Shown here: piece by piece, positions 1 to 7,935 of the stretch
Numbering within the stretch: the first letter of the stretch is position 1
How the letters are laid out: every line of letters starts with the position of its first letter
Translations under genes and position numbers: made by a program
Notes under the pieces: model-generated
What the model was told of the DNA's origin: nothing
The model's database searches: none
Seen by the model: only the letters and a program-made list of their open reading frames with translations
Assembly (NCBI GenBank): GCA_964654015.1
Contig: CAZZHQ010000063.1
Location: 1-13,969 of the forward strand
Direction: 5' to 3'
Source: JAUUZT01 sp964654015
GTDB lineage: Bacteria; Chloroflexota; Dehalococcoidia; GIF9; AB-539-J10
Length of the DNA stretch: 13,969 nucleotides

Positions 1-361
1 ATCATCTTTAGCAGAAATGGCATTGTAGTATTCTTTATTTAGTCGCTATAACAAGGTGCGCTCTGAGTGCGCTGGCAACACTCTTCTCAGTAAGTTAATA
101 GAGATATATTACCGGTAGTTAAACAGGGCACCAGCCGCCCTCTGGTGTTCACCTGGATTGAGTTTGAAGCCATTCCTTGCTTCGGTATCAAGTTAGCTAC
201 AAGGCTGGGGTAGAGAGATTTTCTTGATGTGCTATTGACCTACTATTTAATTCGCATTCGGTTTGGGTTAGTTGTTTTGCATAATCATTTAAGTATTAAT
301 ATAATGAAATTGAAATTAATAGAAAGGCCTAACAAAAAACATTTATAAACTCTAAATTATT
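1..361. other. Gene-free stretch with three hairpins
   Basis: I see no convincing coding region here on either strand. Three inverted repeats follow each other: GAGTG/CACTC (65-69 with 79-83), CACCAG/CTGGTG (129-134 with 142-147, extendable by one G-C and two G-U pairs to 126-150) and GAAGC/GCTTC (166-170 with 179-183). The right third holds the promoter of the next gene. The hairpins could belong to an unrecognised structured RNA or to the decayed end of a gene lying left of the window; no known RNA family consensus was recognised. Confidence 0.4.
277..305 (+). promoter_or_regulatory. Sigma-70-type promoter
   Basis: TTGCAT at 277-282 and a perfect TATAAT at 300-305 are separated by 17 bases, the ideal spacing. 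Transcription would begin near 312, giving the downstream small membrane protein a leader of about 50 bases. Confidence 0.6.
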
Positions 362-640
362 ATGGAACAACAAAGATACCCCAAGGGACATTTTATTGGA
401 TTGGGAGTCGCTTTTGGAATGTTTTTAGGTTTGCCAATTGGTTCGGCTCTTGGAAACGTTGCACTAGGTCCTGCAATTGGTGCAGCAGTTGGAATAGCCA
501 CCGGCATAGTCCTTGAAAAGAAGAATAATCCAAACCCAAGACCCCTAACAAAAGAAGAGAAGAGGGTAAGGAAAAGGAATGTGTTAATTATAGCAGGACT
601 TGGAATTGTGGCACTTGTAATAGTTACAAGTTTGTATTAA
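362..640 (+). CDS. Small glycine-zipper membrane protein
   Basis: This 92-residue protein is not a family I can name. It is mostly hydrophobic, with three likely membrane segments at about residues 11-30, 32-51 and 74-91. The first two are very rich in regularly spaced Gly and Ala (for example GSALGNVALGPAIGAAVG), which is the glycine-zipper pattern of tightly packed membrane helices. A basic linker (residues 53-73, many K and R) separates them from the last helix. The ATG at 362 has no visible Shine-Dalgarno site, but a good promoter lies about 60 bases upstream. It is convergent with the HNH-like gene. Function unknown; a small membrane or stress protein is the most that can be said. Confidence 0.6.
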   Translation: MEQQRYPKGHFIGLGVAFGMFLGLPIGSALGNVALGPAIGAAVGIATGIVLEKKNNPNPRPLTKEEKRVRKRNVLIIAGLGIVALVIVTSLY

Positions 641-713
641 TTGTTAAGATAAAATGACCTTTCTTTAACTCAAGTTTTGTGATCTGCCTCCAAGAAAATC
701 ATTCCAGCAGTTA

Positions 714-735
714 AGATGTTCAAAATGGAACATCT
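714..735. repeat. Inverted repeat between convergent genes
   Basis: AGATGTTC (714-721) and GAACATCT (728-735) form a perfect 8-bp stem with a 6-base loop. It lies between the convergent small membrane protein and HNH-like genes, where a two-way terminator would be expected, but there is no T-run on either side, so intrinsic termination is unproven. Confidence 0.4.
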
Positions 736-889
736 AATAGCCTTCTCAATAAAGTCTTCTAGCTGTGAAGTTATGTAATCTGATGTTCGCTTTCCAGCCT
801 TTCTTGCTTAGGTTCATCCAGTTCTTTAAAAACAGTATTCTCGGCTAGCTCATTATATCGAAACAGTTTTATTAGCGTATTATTTCTGT

Positions 890-1129
890 CTAATCTAGTA
901 GTATCAATGGATTGAGAGGGTCCCCTACCTTCAGTGGTGGCCGTCCATATGAATAATTTGTTTTGTGACAATCTTTGCATAGAAGCACGCCATTAAGCCG
1001 GTAGACATGACTGCGGTAAATTGCGTGTGCCTCACCTTCATTGTCCTCCAGTTCTTTATGGCACATCGCACATCTATTGAATTGCGCGCTTCTCATCAGA
1101 TTTTTATCATCTTCTGAAAAGCTTTCCAT
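890..1129 (-). CDS. Small HNH-endonuclease-like zinc protein
   Basis: The 79-residue product has two CxxC pairs (C20/C23 and C51/C54) that look like a zinc knuckle. Between and around them is the order His35 (in EAHAI), Asn46 (in RLNGVLL) and His55 (in CKDCH), which fits the HNH fold in which the Cys pairs hold the two strands together. It is close to the minimum length for a free-standing HNH domain. The role could be a homing or repair nuclease, but a non-catalytic zinc ribbon is also possible. The start at 1129 has only a weak purine-rich stretch (AGAAGA) upstream. It points the same way as rsgA but is 320 bases downstream of it, so co-transcription is doubtful. Confidence 0.55.
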   Translation of the reverse strand: MESFSEDDKNLMRSAQFNRCAMCHKELEDNEGEAHAIYRSHVYRLNGVLLCKDCHKTNYSYGRPPLKVGDPLNPLILLD

Positions 1130-1449
1130 TTTTAATCTTCTTTCTATATTCTTCTCCCGATAAATTTACCTGATTTGCCTTCATACAAGTTTATTGTAAC
1201 TTGACTTGTTGCAAGGTAACTACATTATATCTGAATCATCAGCCCAACTACTCAGTGCCAAATAAAGTCTCTATTTATTGCAGATACTCTCGACAAGATA
1301 GAGAAGACTTGCCATTATCATGATTTCTGTTTATTTCGTGAATATCTATTCTTGTCCCAGTTTAATATTACTGCTGAACTGATTATTATTACGGTTTGTC
1401 GCACATACCTGAGACCACATATTGGCATAAAGTGAGAACTTTTGATTAG
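1130..1449. other. Gene-free stretch between HNH-like gene and rsgA
   Basis: I see no gene in these 320 bases. It is AT-rich and includes two overlapping inverted repeats: AATAAA/TTTATT at about 1261-1279, and TCTCTAT (1268-1274) with ATAGAGA (1298-1304). Neither is followed by a T-run. It probably contains the end of the rsgA transcript and the promoter of the HNH-like gene, but no clear promoter could be assigned. Confidence 0.4.
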
Positions 1450-2514
1450 TCATTTCTTCTTATTCTGTTTCATTGTGGATTTTATTAACTGTCCGAAAGT
1501 TTTACCCTTTCTCCGTTTCTCAATGTAAGTCATTTTATTATGTTCTGATTCTTTGTTAAATTTAAGGTAGTTCTGATAATGGTCTTCACTTAAGCTACCA
1601 TTTTTAACGGCTTTTAGGACTGAGCAGCTGACTTCATGAGTATGTGTACAATCATTGAAATGACAGCTTTGAGTTAACTCAAGAATATCAGAAAAATTTT
1701 CCTCAATACCTGACTCGACATCAATAATGCCCAGCTCTCTCATTCCTGGAGTGTCAATTAACATTGCCCCCTGGTCAAGAACTACCAACTGCCGCCCTGA
1801 CGTTGTATGTCTCCCCTTGCCATCTTTCTCTCGGACTGCATTTATTTTAAATTCGTCCCGACCGATTAGGTAATTCAGGAGAGTGGTTTTACCCACACCG
1901 GATGAACCAAGCAGGCAGTAGGTCATACCAGGTCGCAATAACCGTTGAATTTGGGGCAATCCTAAACTAGTTTTTATACTATACGCGATGATTTCACATT
2001 TAATACCTGTTTTTCTTATTTCTGAAACTAAACTATCCAACTCTTTTGGGCTGATGAGGTCGCTCTTGCTCAATAGAACCACGGGGTCGACATGACCCTC
2101 GTTTGCCATCACTAAGTACCGTTTTAACCTGTGCGGATTGAAATTGAAGTCACATGATTGAACAATAAATGCTACATCGATGTTAGAGGCAATCGCCTGG
2201 TAATCGACTTTTTTGCCGGCCGTCTTACGTCTTAATATTGTTTTCCTCGGGAGCAGGTCGTAAATAATGGCCAGCGTATTATCATTGTAGTATTGGACAA
2301 ATACCCAATCCCCAACCACGGGATATTGGAGTCTTGACTCTGCGGAAAAGGCGAATTCGCCAGCGAGTTCAGACAGGACTTCACCGCCCTCGTTCCTAAC
2401 AAGATAACTACTCTTATTTACAAGTGTGATACGCGCTATGCAGTTGTCAGTTTTGCCAGATTCGTTTAGCCTTTGTATAAACCACTCATTAAATCCCAGG
2501 TCCTGTAATTCCAT
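1450..2514 (-). CDS. rsgA: Ribosome small-subunit GTPase RsgA
   Basis: RsgA (YjeQ/YloQ) is a GTPase that acts late in 30S ribosomal subunit assembly. The 354-residue protein shows the diagnostic circular permutation of the GTPase motifs: G4 first (LSKSD, residues 148-152), then the P-loop G1 (GSSGVGKTT, 203-211), the G2 Thr in RHTT (236-238) and G3 (DTPGM, 254-258). The N-terminal ~30-100 fits the OB-fold, and the C-terminal zinc site is present as C284, C289, H291 and C297. The last ~25 residues are very basic, as expected for an rRNA contact. Length is normal. The G4 motif is SKSD rather than NKxD, a common variation. No Shine-Dalgarno is seen at the start; a 12-base palindrome TATACTAGTATA sits 6 bases upstream. 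Confidence 0.95.
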   Translation of the reverse strand: MELQDLGFNEWFIQRLNESGKTDNCIARITLVNKSSYLVRNEGGEVLSELAGEFAFSAESRLQYPVVGDWVFVQYYNDNTLAIIYDLLPRKTILRRKTAGKKVDYQAIASNIDVAFIVQSCDFNFNPHRLKRYLVMANEGHVDPVVLLSKSDLISPKELDSLVSEIRKTGIKCEIIAYSIKTSLGLPQIQRLLRPGMTYCLLGSSGVGKTTLLNYLIGRDEFKINAVREKDGKGRHTTSGRQLVVLDQGAMLIDTPGMRELGIIDVESGIEENFSDILELTQSCHFNDCTHTHEVSCSVLKAVKNGSLSEDHYQNYLKFNKESEHNKMTYIEKRRKGKTFGQLIKSTMKQNKKK

Positions 2515-2520
2515 AATATT

Positions 2521-2532
2521 TATACTAGTATA
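2521..2532. promoter_or_regulatory. Palindrome at the rsgA start, possible promoter
   Basis: TATACTAGTATA is a perfect 12-base palindrome 6 bases upstream of the rsgA ATG. On the minus strand TTACAG is 17 bases before TAGTAT, which would place the transcript start almost at the ATG and make the mRNA leaderless; this agrees with the missing Shine-Dalgarno site. It may also be an operator. Low certainty. Confidence 0.3.
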
Positions 2533-2770
2533 TGAGGAAATATGCTGTAAGTATTAATAATTTGAATATATTTGCCTAAGCCTTGGATCGAATGTTTACA
2601 TTCTCTTTTCCACTCGGTCAATTATACATGCAAGAAGTCCGAATATCCCAATATATTTTTAACGATAATTGTTGCTATTATAGTGAGTCTGGTTTTAAAC
2701 AGGGAACACTAATCCCTTAGGTGAACTGGATAATTATTGAGCCTTGAAGAATTGAATGACGGGAGGCATC

Positions 2771-3073
2771 GTGGAAACATTGCTCTTATATACAGTAATA
2801 CTATTAGTAATATTAGTCACTATAGGAATTATCCTTGTCAGAGTGATTTGGAAAAGAAATAATGCCGATAGGTATATAGGAATAAACTTTCATACTTTTT
2901 ATGTTATGGGAATAATATTTATTCCTGTTGGTATTGCCTCCATGATTATATACAGCAGGTTAGGTATGCCCTTCTTTATTGGTATGCCATTTTTAACTAT
3001 GGGAATAACCTATCTTATAGTTGGATTACGGAACAAAGATAAATGGAACAAAGATAATAAATCTGAAGAATAG
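2771..3073 (+). CDS. Small three-helix membrane protein
   Basis: I do not recognise a family. With the GTG start at 2771 the product is 100 residues; this start is preferred over the in-frame ATG at 2756 because GGGAGG (2761-2766) lies 4 bases before it. Three hydrophobic segments are visible: near the N-terminus (LLLYTVILLVILVTIGIILV), in the middle (FYVMGIIFIPVGIASMIIY) and near the end (MPFFIGMPFLTMGITYLIVG). The C-terminal tail is highly charged (KDKWNKDNKSEE) and probably cytoplasmic. It stands between the divergent rsgA and the SRPBCC gene 115 bases downstream. Function unknown. Confidence 0.65.
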   Translation: METLLLYTVILLVILVTIGIILVRVIWKRNNADRYIGINFHTFYVMGIIFIPVGIASMIIYSRLGMPFFIGMPFLTMGITYLIVGLRNKDKWNKDNKSEE

Positions 3074-3187
3074 TAAATAAAGGGTACCGGAATTTAATTG
3101 TAATTAGAAATGGCATGGAATACCTGGTGTTATTCCGCTAGCTATTTCCAGCACAGGTGGACTTTGATTTATGAGAGGAGTACTAAT

Positions 3188-3670
3188 ATGGCATTGTTGG
3201 AAAAAGTAACACTGACAGATTCGATAGAAATCAAGACTACACCTGAGAAAATATTCGATTTTTTTACTCACCTTTCTGACGATGAAAGCTACCGTGCCTG
3301 GCATCCTGATGATCATGTGTCCCTTCGTTGGATAAAAGGAGAGCCCTGGCAGGAGGGTTCTGTTGTATATGCGGAGGAGTATATTCATGGAAAATTGCAT
3401 AAATTGAAATTCATTGTCAGAAAGGTAGTTATGAATAGAAGAATTGAATATGCTCATGCAAATCGATTTTTGAGACTTTATTTTCCCATGAATGTATTCG
3501 CTGTGGAGCAAAAAGGTGATATTTGTGTTTTTACTGCCTCAGGAACTTATCGGATTGGTCGGTTGGCCAGGACTTTCGCCAGGGAAAAACTTGAGCGTGG
3601 TCTTTTAAGTGTTAATAAACACATGAAAGAAGAGGGTGAGAACCTGAAGCGTATACTCGAAGGTAAATAA
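3188..3670 (+). CDS. SRPBCC (START/Bet v 1-like) family protein
   Basis: The 160-residue protein begins with a strand running into TTPEKIFDFF, the typical opening of SRPBCC-fold proteins (ligand-binding helix-grip fold), where a beta strand is followed by a helix containing a P-x-x-[IV]-[FW] pattern. The Trp-rich region (RAWHPDDHVSLRWIKGEPW), a strand series through residue ~130 and a long amphipathic C-terminal helix (about 132-158) complete the fold. The ATG at 3188 has a good GAGAGGAG site 8 bases upstream; the longer frame from 3110 is unlikely because its first 26 residues do not resemble the fold. The ligand is unknown; relatives are annotated as polyketide cyclase-like or as uncharacterised proteins. 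Confidence 0.75.
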   Translation: MALLEKVTLTDSIEIKTTPEKIFDFFTHLSDDESYRAWHPDDHVSLRWIKGEPWQEGSVVYAEEYIHGKLHKLKFIVRKVVMNRRIEYAHANRFLRLYFPMNVFAVEQKGDICVFTASGTYRIGRLARTFAREKLERGLLSVNKHMKEEGENLKRILEGK

Positions 3671-3952
3671 TACTTCTGGTACTTCTTCCTGACCTGTGGC
3701 ACAGGCCTATATTATGAAGGTATATTGCACAGCCTGTTATGATGCCCAATTGTAAATACGTGTTAGATACTGAATAACTAATCATTTTTTGTACATACTC
3801 ATAGGAAAGAATAGCTTTATCCTCATATCAGGAAGGCTAATTGTACGTATGAGTAATCAGCTATCGCTGCCCCTTGCCCTTTCCAGGTCCGGCGATATAT
3901 TGTAATAATAGTTATAATATTATTAATTATCATATGTTTGTGGAGATAAGAG

Positions 3953-4636
3953 ATGATGGTTTCTGTGGAAAAGGTGTTGGAGAAACTCAAAGATAAAGCC
4001 AGTCCTGACAAGTTAGAAGGAATGGCCCGGTTTGGCATAGCAGTTGAGCAAAGGCTAGGGGTAGCAGTACCAGATATGAGAAAGCTAGCGAAAGAACTGG
4101 GCAAAAATCACGAGCTTGCGTTGGAGTTGTGGAGTACTGGAATAGATGAAGCGAAGATTATAGCAGGAATGATAGCCGACCCTAATAAATTAACAGCGGA
4201 TCAAATGGATGATTGGGTGAAGAGTCTCAACTCGTGGGACGTCTGTGACCAGGTATGTATGAACCTTTTTGACAAGAGCCCTCTGGCCTGGGGGAAAATA
4301 TATGACTGGTCTATCAGGGAAGAAGAATTCGTAAAAAGGGCTGCTTTTGCGCTGATAGCCTGCCTCGCATGGCATGACGAGACTATGCATGATGAGAAAT
4401 TCATTGAACTGCTTCCGGTTATAGTACAAGGAGCTACGGACAGCCGAAATTTCGTAAAGAAAGCCGTTAATTGGGCGCTCAGACACATAGGTAAAAGGAA
4501 TCTTTACTTGAACAAAGCAGCAATAGATACCGCCAAAGCCATTCAGCAACTTGATTCAAAAGCGGCAAGATGGATTGCCTCCGATGCTATCAGGGAACTT
4601 GAGAGCGAGGCTGTACAGGCAAGGCTCAAAAAATAA
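3953..4636 (+). CDS. AlkD-like DNA alkylation repair protein
   Basis: This 227-residue protein belongs to the DNA alkylation repair (AlkD/AlkC, COG4912) HEAT-repeat family. AlkD removes positively charged alkylated purines such as N3- and N7-alkyl bases. The hallmark stretches are present: LNSWDVCDQV with W95 and D99 in the W-x3-D spacing of the catalytic Trp/Asp pair, FVKRAA with R129, and NWALRHIGKRN with W174, matching the remaining aromatic and arginine contacts known in Bacillus cereus AlkD. Helical repeats run the full length. The ATG at 3953 follows GGAG 7 bases upstream; the adjacent ATG at 3956 is an equally possible start. A single gene, with hairpins but no clear promoter upstream. 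Confidence 0.9.
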   Translation: MMVSVEKVLEKLKDKASPDKLEGMARFGIAVEQRLGVAVPDMRKLAKELGKNHELALELWSTGIDEAKIIAGMIADPNKLTADQMDDWVKSLNSWDVCDQVCMNLFDKSPLAWGKIYDWSIREEEFVKRAAFALIACLAWHDETMHDEKFIELLPVIVQGATDSRNFVKKAVNWALRHIGKRNLYLNKAAIDTAKAIQQLDSKAARWIASDAIRELESEAVQARLKK

Positions 4637-4733
4637 TTCGTACAATGGTGACAACAAGAATTACGAGCAGACATGCTATTAGAAAACGTATGGCAGTTAA
4701 CCGGGTATTTGTTTTAGTGACGAACATGTATGA

Positions 4734-5414
4734 GCAACGTTTATATCAAAAATTGGTGGTATTATCTTAGCTATCAGAAAAGTTATTAACAAAGCTGAGC
4801 GCTTCTCATGTTATTCTCACCTGATTGGGGCTCTGGCAGCCGTAGTCGGTCTTGTAGTATTACTGTTTGAGACATGGGGACGGTGGGACTACCTCTGGAT
4901 TTGTCTGATTTACGGACTGGGAATTATCAGTCTCTTTGTATCGAGTACTCTCTATCATGCTTTTAAACAGCAGGAGAACGAGAACAGCATATGGCGAAAA
5001 TTGGACCACGTGGCTATTTTTATCATGATTGCTGCTACCTACACCCCAATAATGTATATCTATACTGATGGTGTATGGCAGTGGAGCATTATTCTAGTAC
5101 AGTGGATACTTGTAGGCCTTGGGGTATGGTTCAAGCTGTTTTACTTGCAGGCGCCACGTATTCTGTCACCTGTTATCTACCTGTCGATGGGATGGATGGC
5201 AGTAATTCCCTTTGGGCAATTGTGGTTTCTGATGACTCCCATATCAATAATACTTCTGATTTCAGGTGGTATCGCTTTTAGTATAGGAGCTGCCATCTAT
5301 GCTATGAAGAAACCTGACCCATACCCTGGAACATTTGGATTCCATGAGATATTTCACCTGTTTATCCTCATTGGAGCCTTGCTGCACTTCTTTGTTGTCT
5401 ATTTAGCGCTTTGA
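4734..5414 (+). CDS. Hemolysin III / PAQR family membrane protein
   Basis: The protein is a seven-helix hemolysin III (YqfA/PAQR, TIGR01065) homologue. The first conserved motif is in helix 2 (SSTLYH, Ser-x3-His), followed by the Asp motif (KLDHVAIFIMIAATYTP) and the C-terminal HEIFHLFILIGALLHF with its two His; these residues form the zinc-binding hydrolase-like site of the family. The frame is open from 4734, just after a TGA, and its N-terminal part (VINKAERFSCYSHLIGALAAVVGLVVLL) matches the family, but there is no in-frame ATG, GTG or TTG before TTG at 5001, which is beyond helix 2. So either a rare start codon (ATT, ATC or CTG) is used, or the start was lost by mutation. The coordinates given are the limits of the open frame. 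Confidence 0.8.
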   Translation, partial: ATFISKIGGIILAIRKVINKAERFSCYSHLIGALAAVVGLVVLLFETWGRWDYLWICLIYGLGIISLFVSSTLYHAFKQQENENSIWRKLDHVAIFIMIAATYTPIMYIYTDGVWQWSIILVQWILVGLGVWFKLFYLQAPRILSPVIYLSMGWMAVIPFGQLWFLMTPISIILLISGGIAFSIGAAIYAMKKPDPYPGTFGFHEIFHLFILIGALLHFFVVYLAL

Positions 5415-5448
5415 AATATTAGCTTTAATTCTGCAAACCACGTATTGG

Positions 5449-5472
5449 TCTAGAATACTGCAGTACTCTAGA
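5449..5472. repeat. Near-perfect 24-bp palindrome between convergent genes
   Basis: The central TACTGCAGTA is a perfect 10-base palindrome flanked by TCTAGA on both sides; only positions 5455 and 5466 (A and C) break the symmetry, so 22 of 24 bases are palindromic. It lies between the convergent PAQR and MFS genes. It could stop transcription from both sides, but no T-run follows. Confidence 0.55.
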
Positions 5473-5578
5473 GAAATATCCCTTGAATCCAATCCTGCTT
5501 CGGTCGAGAATAGTTTAGTCTATAAATAGATGTATTCCTGATGTTTGCTTGGAATATTGCTCTCACGGAGAAGCTTGC

Positions 5579-6769
5579 TCATTTGGAATGGCTTTTTAAG
5601 GCTCGTATAAATAACAATGTAGCGCTGACTATCGTTATCATTCCAAAGCCTGCGCTGGTTGTAAAGACCCAGTTAGTGCCAAATTCCCCGGCGATGTAAC
5701 CTAATATACTGGCTGAAAAAGAGCCGAGGCCAAAGGCACAGAGGAAGTATAATCCAAAAATTCGACCTCTCTGGTCACTGGGAGAATAGTCAGCGAGGAG
5801 TACATTGTAAATTGGTTGTCCCATAAAATAAAAGAAGGCAAAAATAGTAGAAACCACAATCAGTAGTATGCCCTGGCTATTTCCCATGAGAATCAACATT
5901 GGTACTGCGATTAAAGACACGATGAATACCAGGGTCTCACGGCTCTTTCTATCTGACAAATATCCGCCTAAAAATTGTCCTCCAACTCCGAAAGCAAGAG
6001 CGATAGTAGTGAATGACCCAGCTAATAGAGCGCTATCCATGTCGAATAAACTGAAATTGATTCTTTCATTTAGATAGACAGGAAGAAATGTCACTATGCC
6101 ACGGTAAATAAAACCATTCATAGTCGCAGCAATAAAGACCAGTATGAGGGGAACTATTAATAGACGAGGAGGACTTACGTGTATTTTAACTTCACTGATG
6201 ATGTTTTTGGGAGTTGGCATTTCTACCTTACTGAAGAAATAGAAGCCAGCAGCCAGAATTAGTGCTGGAATTGATAAAAATAGGTATGTTTCTCGCCAAC
6301 TGAAAATAGATGCTATGGAACTGGCAAGTAGTGGTCCAATTGCAACTCCTAAGTTCCCACCCATTCCCAAATAAGCGAAGCTCATGCCCCTATTTGTAGT
6401 TACTCTGGTAATAAATGCAAAACTAACAGGGTGATAGATACCCAAAGATAGACCAAGGATCATCAATCCTGTTCCTAGAATGTAAATGCTGGGTGATAAC
6501 CCTATAATGACGGAAGCTATTCCCATGCTGATGCAACAGACCATTAGTAATCGTCTTTCACTAAAACGGTCTGCCAGCAGACCGGCGGGAAAGCCCATAA
6601 TTCCAAAAGCGAGACCAAACACATTGGCCAGTATTCCCATAATAAATAGGCTGGCACCAAATTCATTAGCAATATGAACAAGTAAGGCTCCATAACTTAA
6701 TTCCAGAATGTGAATAAGCCCGTGGCATCCCGATGTATAAATAATGGCCTTTTTTTCAAAAAACTTCAT
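5579..6769 (-). CDS. MFS transporter
   Basis: A 396-residue major facilitator superfamily permease with about twelve hydrophobic helices. The superfamily motif A is seen between helices 2 and 3 (GLLADRFSERR) and in weaker form at the pseudo-symmetric place between helices 8 and 9 (GGYLSDRKSRE). The start chosen is the ATG at 6769 (MKFFEKK), because GGAG lies 5 bases before it; the longer frame starting at 6811 adds 14 residues without support. The substrate cannot be told from the sequence. It diverges from the methionine synthase-like gene with 258 bases between them, so a shared control region is possible, but there is no direct evidence for methionine-related transport. Confidence 0.9.
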   Translation of the reverse strand: MKFFEKKAIIYTSGCHGLIHILELSYGALLVHIANEFGASLFIMGILANVFGLAFGIMGFPAGLLADRFSERRLLMVCCISMGIASVIIGLSPSIYILGTGLMILGLSLGIYHPVSFAFITRVTTNRGMSFAYLGMGGNLGVAIGPLLASSIASIFSWRETYLFLSIPALILAAGFYFFSKVEMPTPKNIISEVKIHVSPPRLLIVPLILVFIAATMNGFIYRGIVTFLPVYLNERINFSLFDMDSALLAGSFTTIALAFGVGGQFLGGYLSDRKSRETLVFIVSLIAVPMLILMGNSQGILLIVVSTIFAFFYFMGQPIYNVLLADYSPSDQRGRIFGLYFLCAFGLGSFSASILGYIAGEFGTNWVFTTSAGFGMITIVSATLLFIRALKSHSK

Positions 6770-6883
6770 AATTTCTCCAGTGTTTGGGATAGATATTGCT
6801 GTAATGAACAACCAGTCTATGAGTTAGCGAATGAAACGGAATTATGCAGACTATGGATTGCATGAGTATTTTACATTGATAAA

Positions 6884-6897
6884 TGTATTATGGGAAA
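6884..6897. promoter_or_regulatory. Shared 14-base word upstream of the methionine synthase-like gene
   Basis: TGTATTATGGGAAA occurs here and again at 8618-8631, upstream of the homocysteine operon. The word TTGATAAAT, directly before it here (6876-6884), also recurs at 8650-8658. A common regulator of both transcription units is possible, but the match could be chance in AT-rich DNA. Confidence 0.3.
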
Positions 6898-7027
6898 TCA
6901 CATAATTCTACTTGCGAAATTGAATTTACTTCTGTTAGTAATTATGATACATATGAGTGCTTTCTTCCATATTAGCTAAAATTAAAGAGAGTGGTTAAAA
7001 TATACAATCTTATTATCAGGTGGAAAT

Positions 7028-7921
7028 ATGTTCACAACAGTTATTGGAAGTTATCCATTTAATTATCAGGATGTTGGCAGAGAGGCCATAACCATGGCAG
7101 TAAGGGATCAACTTGATGCCGGGATATACCTGGTCTCTGATGGGCAGACAAGATATGGGATGGTGGATTATTTTGCCAGGTCAATAGAAGGCTACTCTCT
7201 TAACAATGGGAGTGAGATAACTGGAAAGATTGGGAGAGGGGAGGCGGCAGAGTTGACGGAAGATTTGGAGATTGTGAGGGGCATGACTTCACACTTCAAG
7301 GGAATTATCACAGGTCCGGTTACTCTCGTATTCTCTTCAAAAATCAAGTCTTATTATGAAGGATACAGCGACGAGCGAGTTTATCTCGACACTGCCAGAG
7401 CCCTTCTGGATATAGCCAGGATGTTGCAGGCGAGTGGGGCAGAATGGATACAAATTGATGAACCATATCTATCTGTTGGAGCTCCTATGGATATTGCACA
7501 ACAGGCGATTGAAAGTATAGCAGTAAATCTTGATGTACCAGTTGCACTTCACGTATGTGGAACCGTGAAGCCAATATTCAGAAAGCTGTTGCAGTGGAAG
7601 GGAATAACCATGCTTTCACATGCGTTTATGAGCGACGACAATCTTGAGATATTAAGCTGGAAAGAGCTTAAAGATTCAAACAAGATACTTGGATTAGGGT
7701 GTATTGACACAACAAATACTGCGATTGAAGAAACAGGAACCATAGAGAATGTGATAAGAACAGCTTTGGAGAATTTACCTGAGGAAAGGCTCATTATTCA
7801 TCCTGACTGTGGTTTAAAACTATTCCCCAGGGATATTGCTTTTAAAAAGCTAAAGCAAATGACAGCAGCTACGAAGAATGTATCTCAATCCAGGAATTCT
7901 GCTGGTAATTCTACTACATAA
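7028..7921 (+). CDS. Core-type methionine synthase (MetE C-terminal family)
   Basis: This 297-residue protein corresponds only to the catalytic C-terminal half of cobalamin-independent methionine synthase, a zinc enzyme that methylates homocysteine. It begins with TTVIGSYPF, has the IDEPYLS motif (D144, E145) and the zinc ligands H175 and C177 (ALHVCG) and C261 (HPDCGL). The Glu that is the further zinc ligand in long MetE is not at its usual place; H198 (LSHAF) is near. Because the N-terminal folate-binding domain is absent, the methyl donor is probably not methyl-tetrahydrofolate polyglutamate but a methyl-corrinoid protein, as reported or proposed for the short archaeal and anaerobic families (MesA/MesB types); which type this is I cannot determine. 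AGGTGG lies 4 bases before the ATG. The genes for homocysteine synthesis follow 0.8 kb downstream. Confidence 0.85.
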   Translation: MFTTVIGSYPFNYQDVGREAITMAVRDQLDAGIYLVSDGQTRYGMVDYFARSIEGYSLNNGSEITGKIGRGEAAELTEDLEIVRGMTSHFKGIITGPVTLVFSSKIKSYYEGYSDERVYLDTARALLDIARMLQASGAEWIQIDEPYLSVGAPMDIAQQAIESIAVNLDVPVALHVCGTVKPIFRKLLQWKGITMLSHAFMSDDNLEILSWKELKDSNKILGLGCIDTTNTAIEETGTIENVIRTALENLPEERLIIHPDCGLKLFPRDIAFKKLKQMTAATKNVSQSRNSAGNSTT

Positions 7922-7935
7922 TTCTGCCTGTTAAT

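Noticed and set aside
3110..3187. Longer N-terminus for the SRPBCC protein
   Set aside because: The extra 26 residues do not resemble the fold and the ATG at 3188 has its own good ribosome site.
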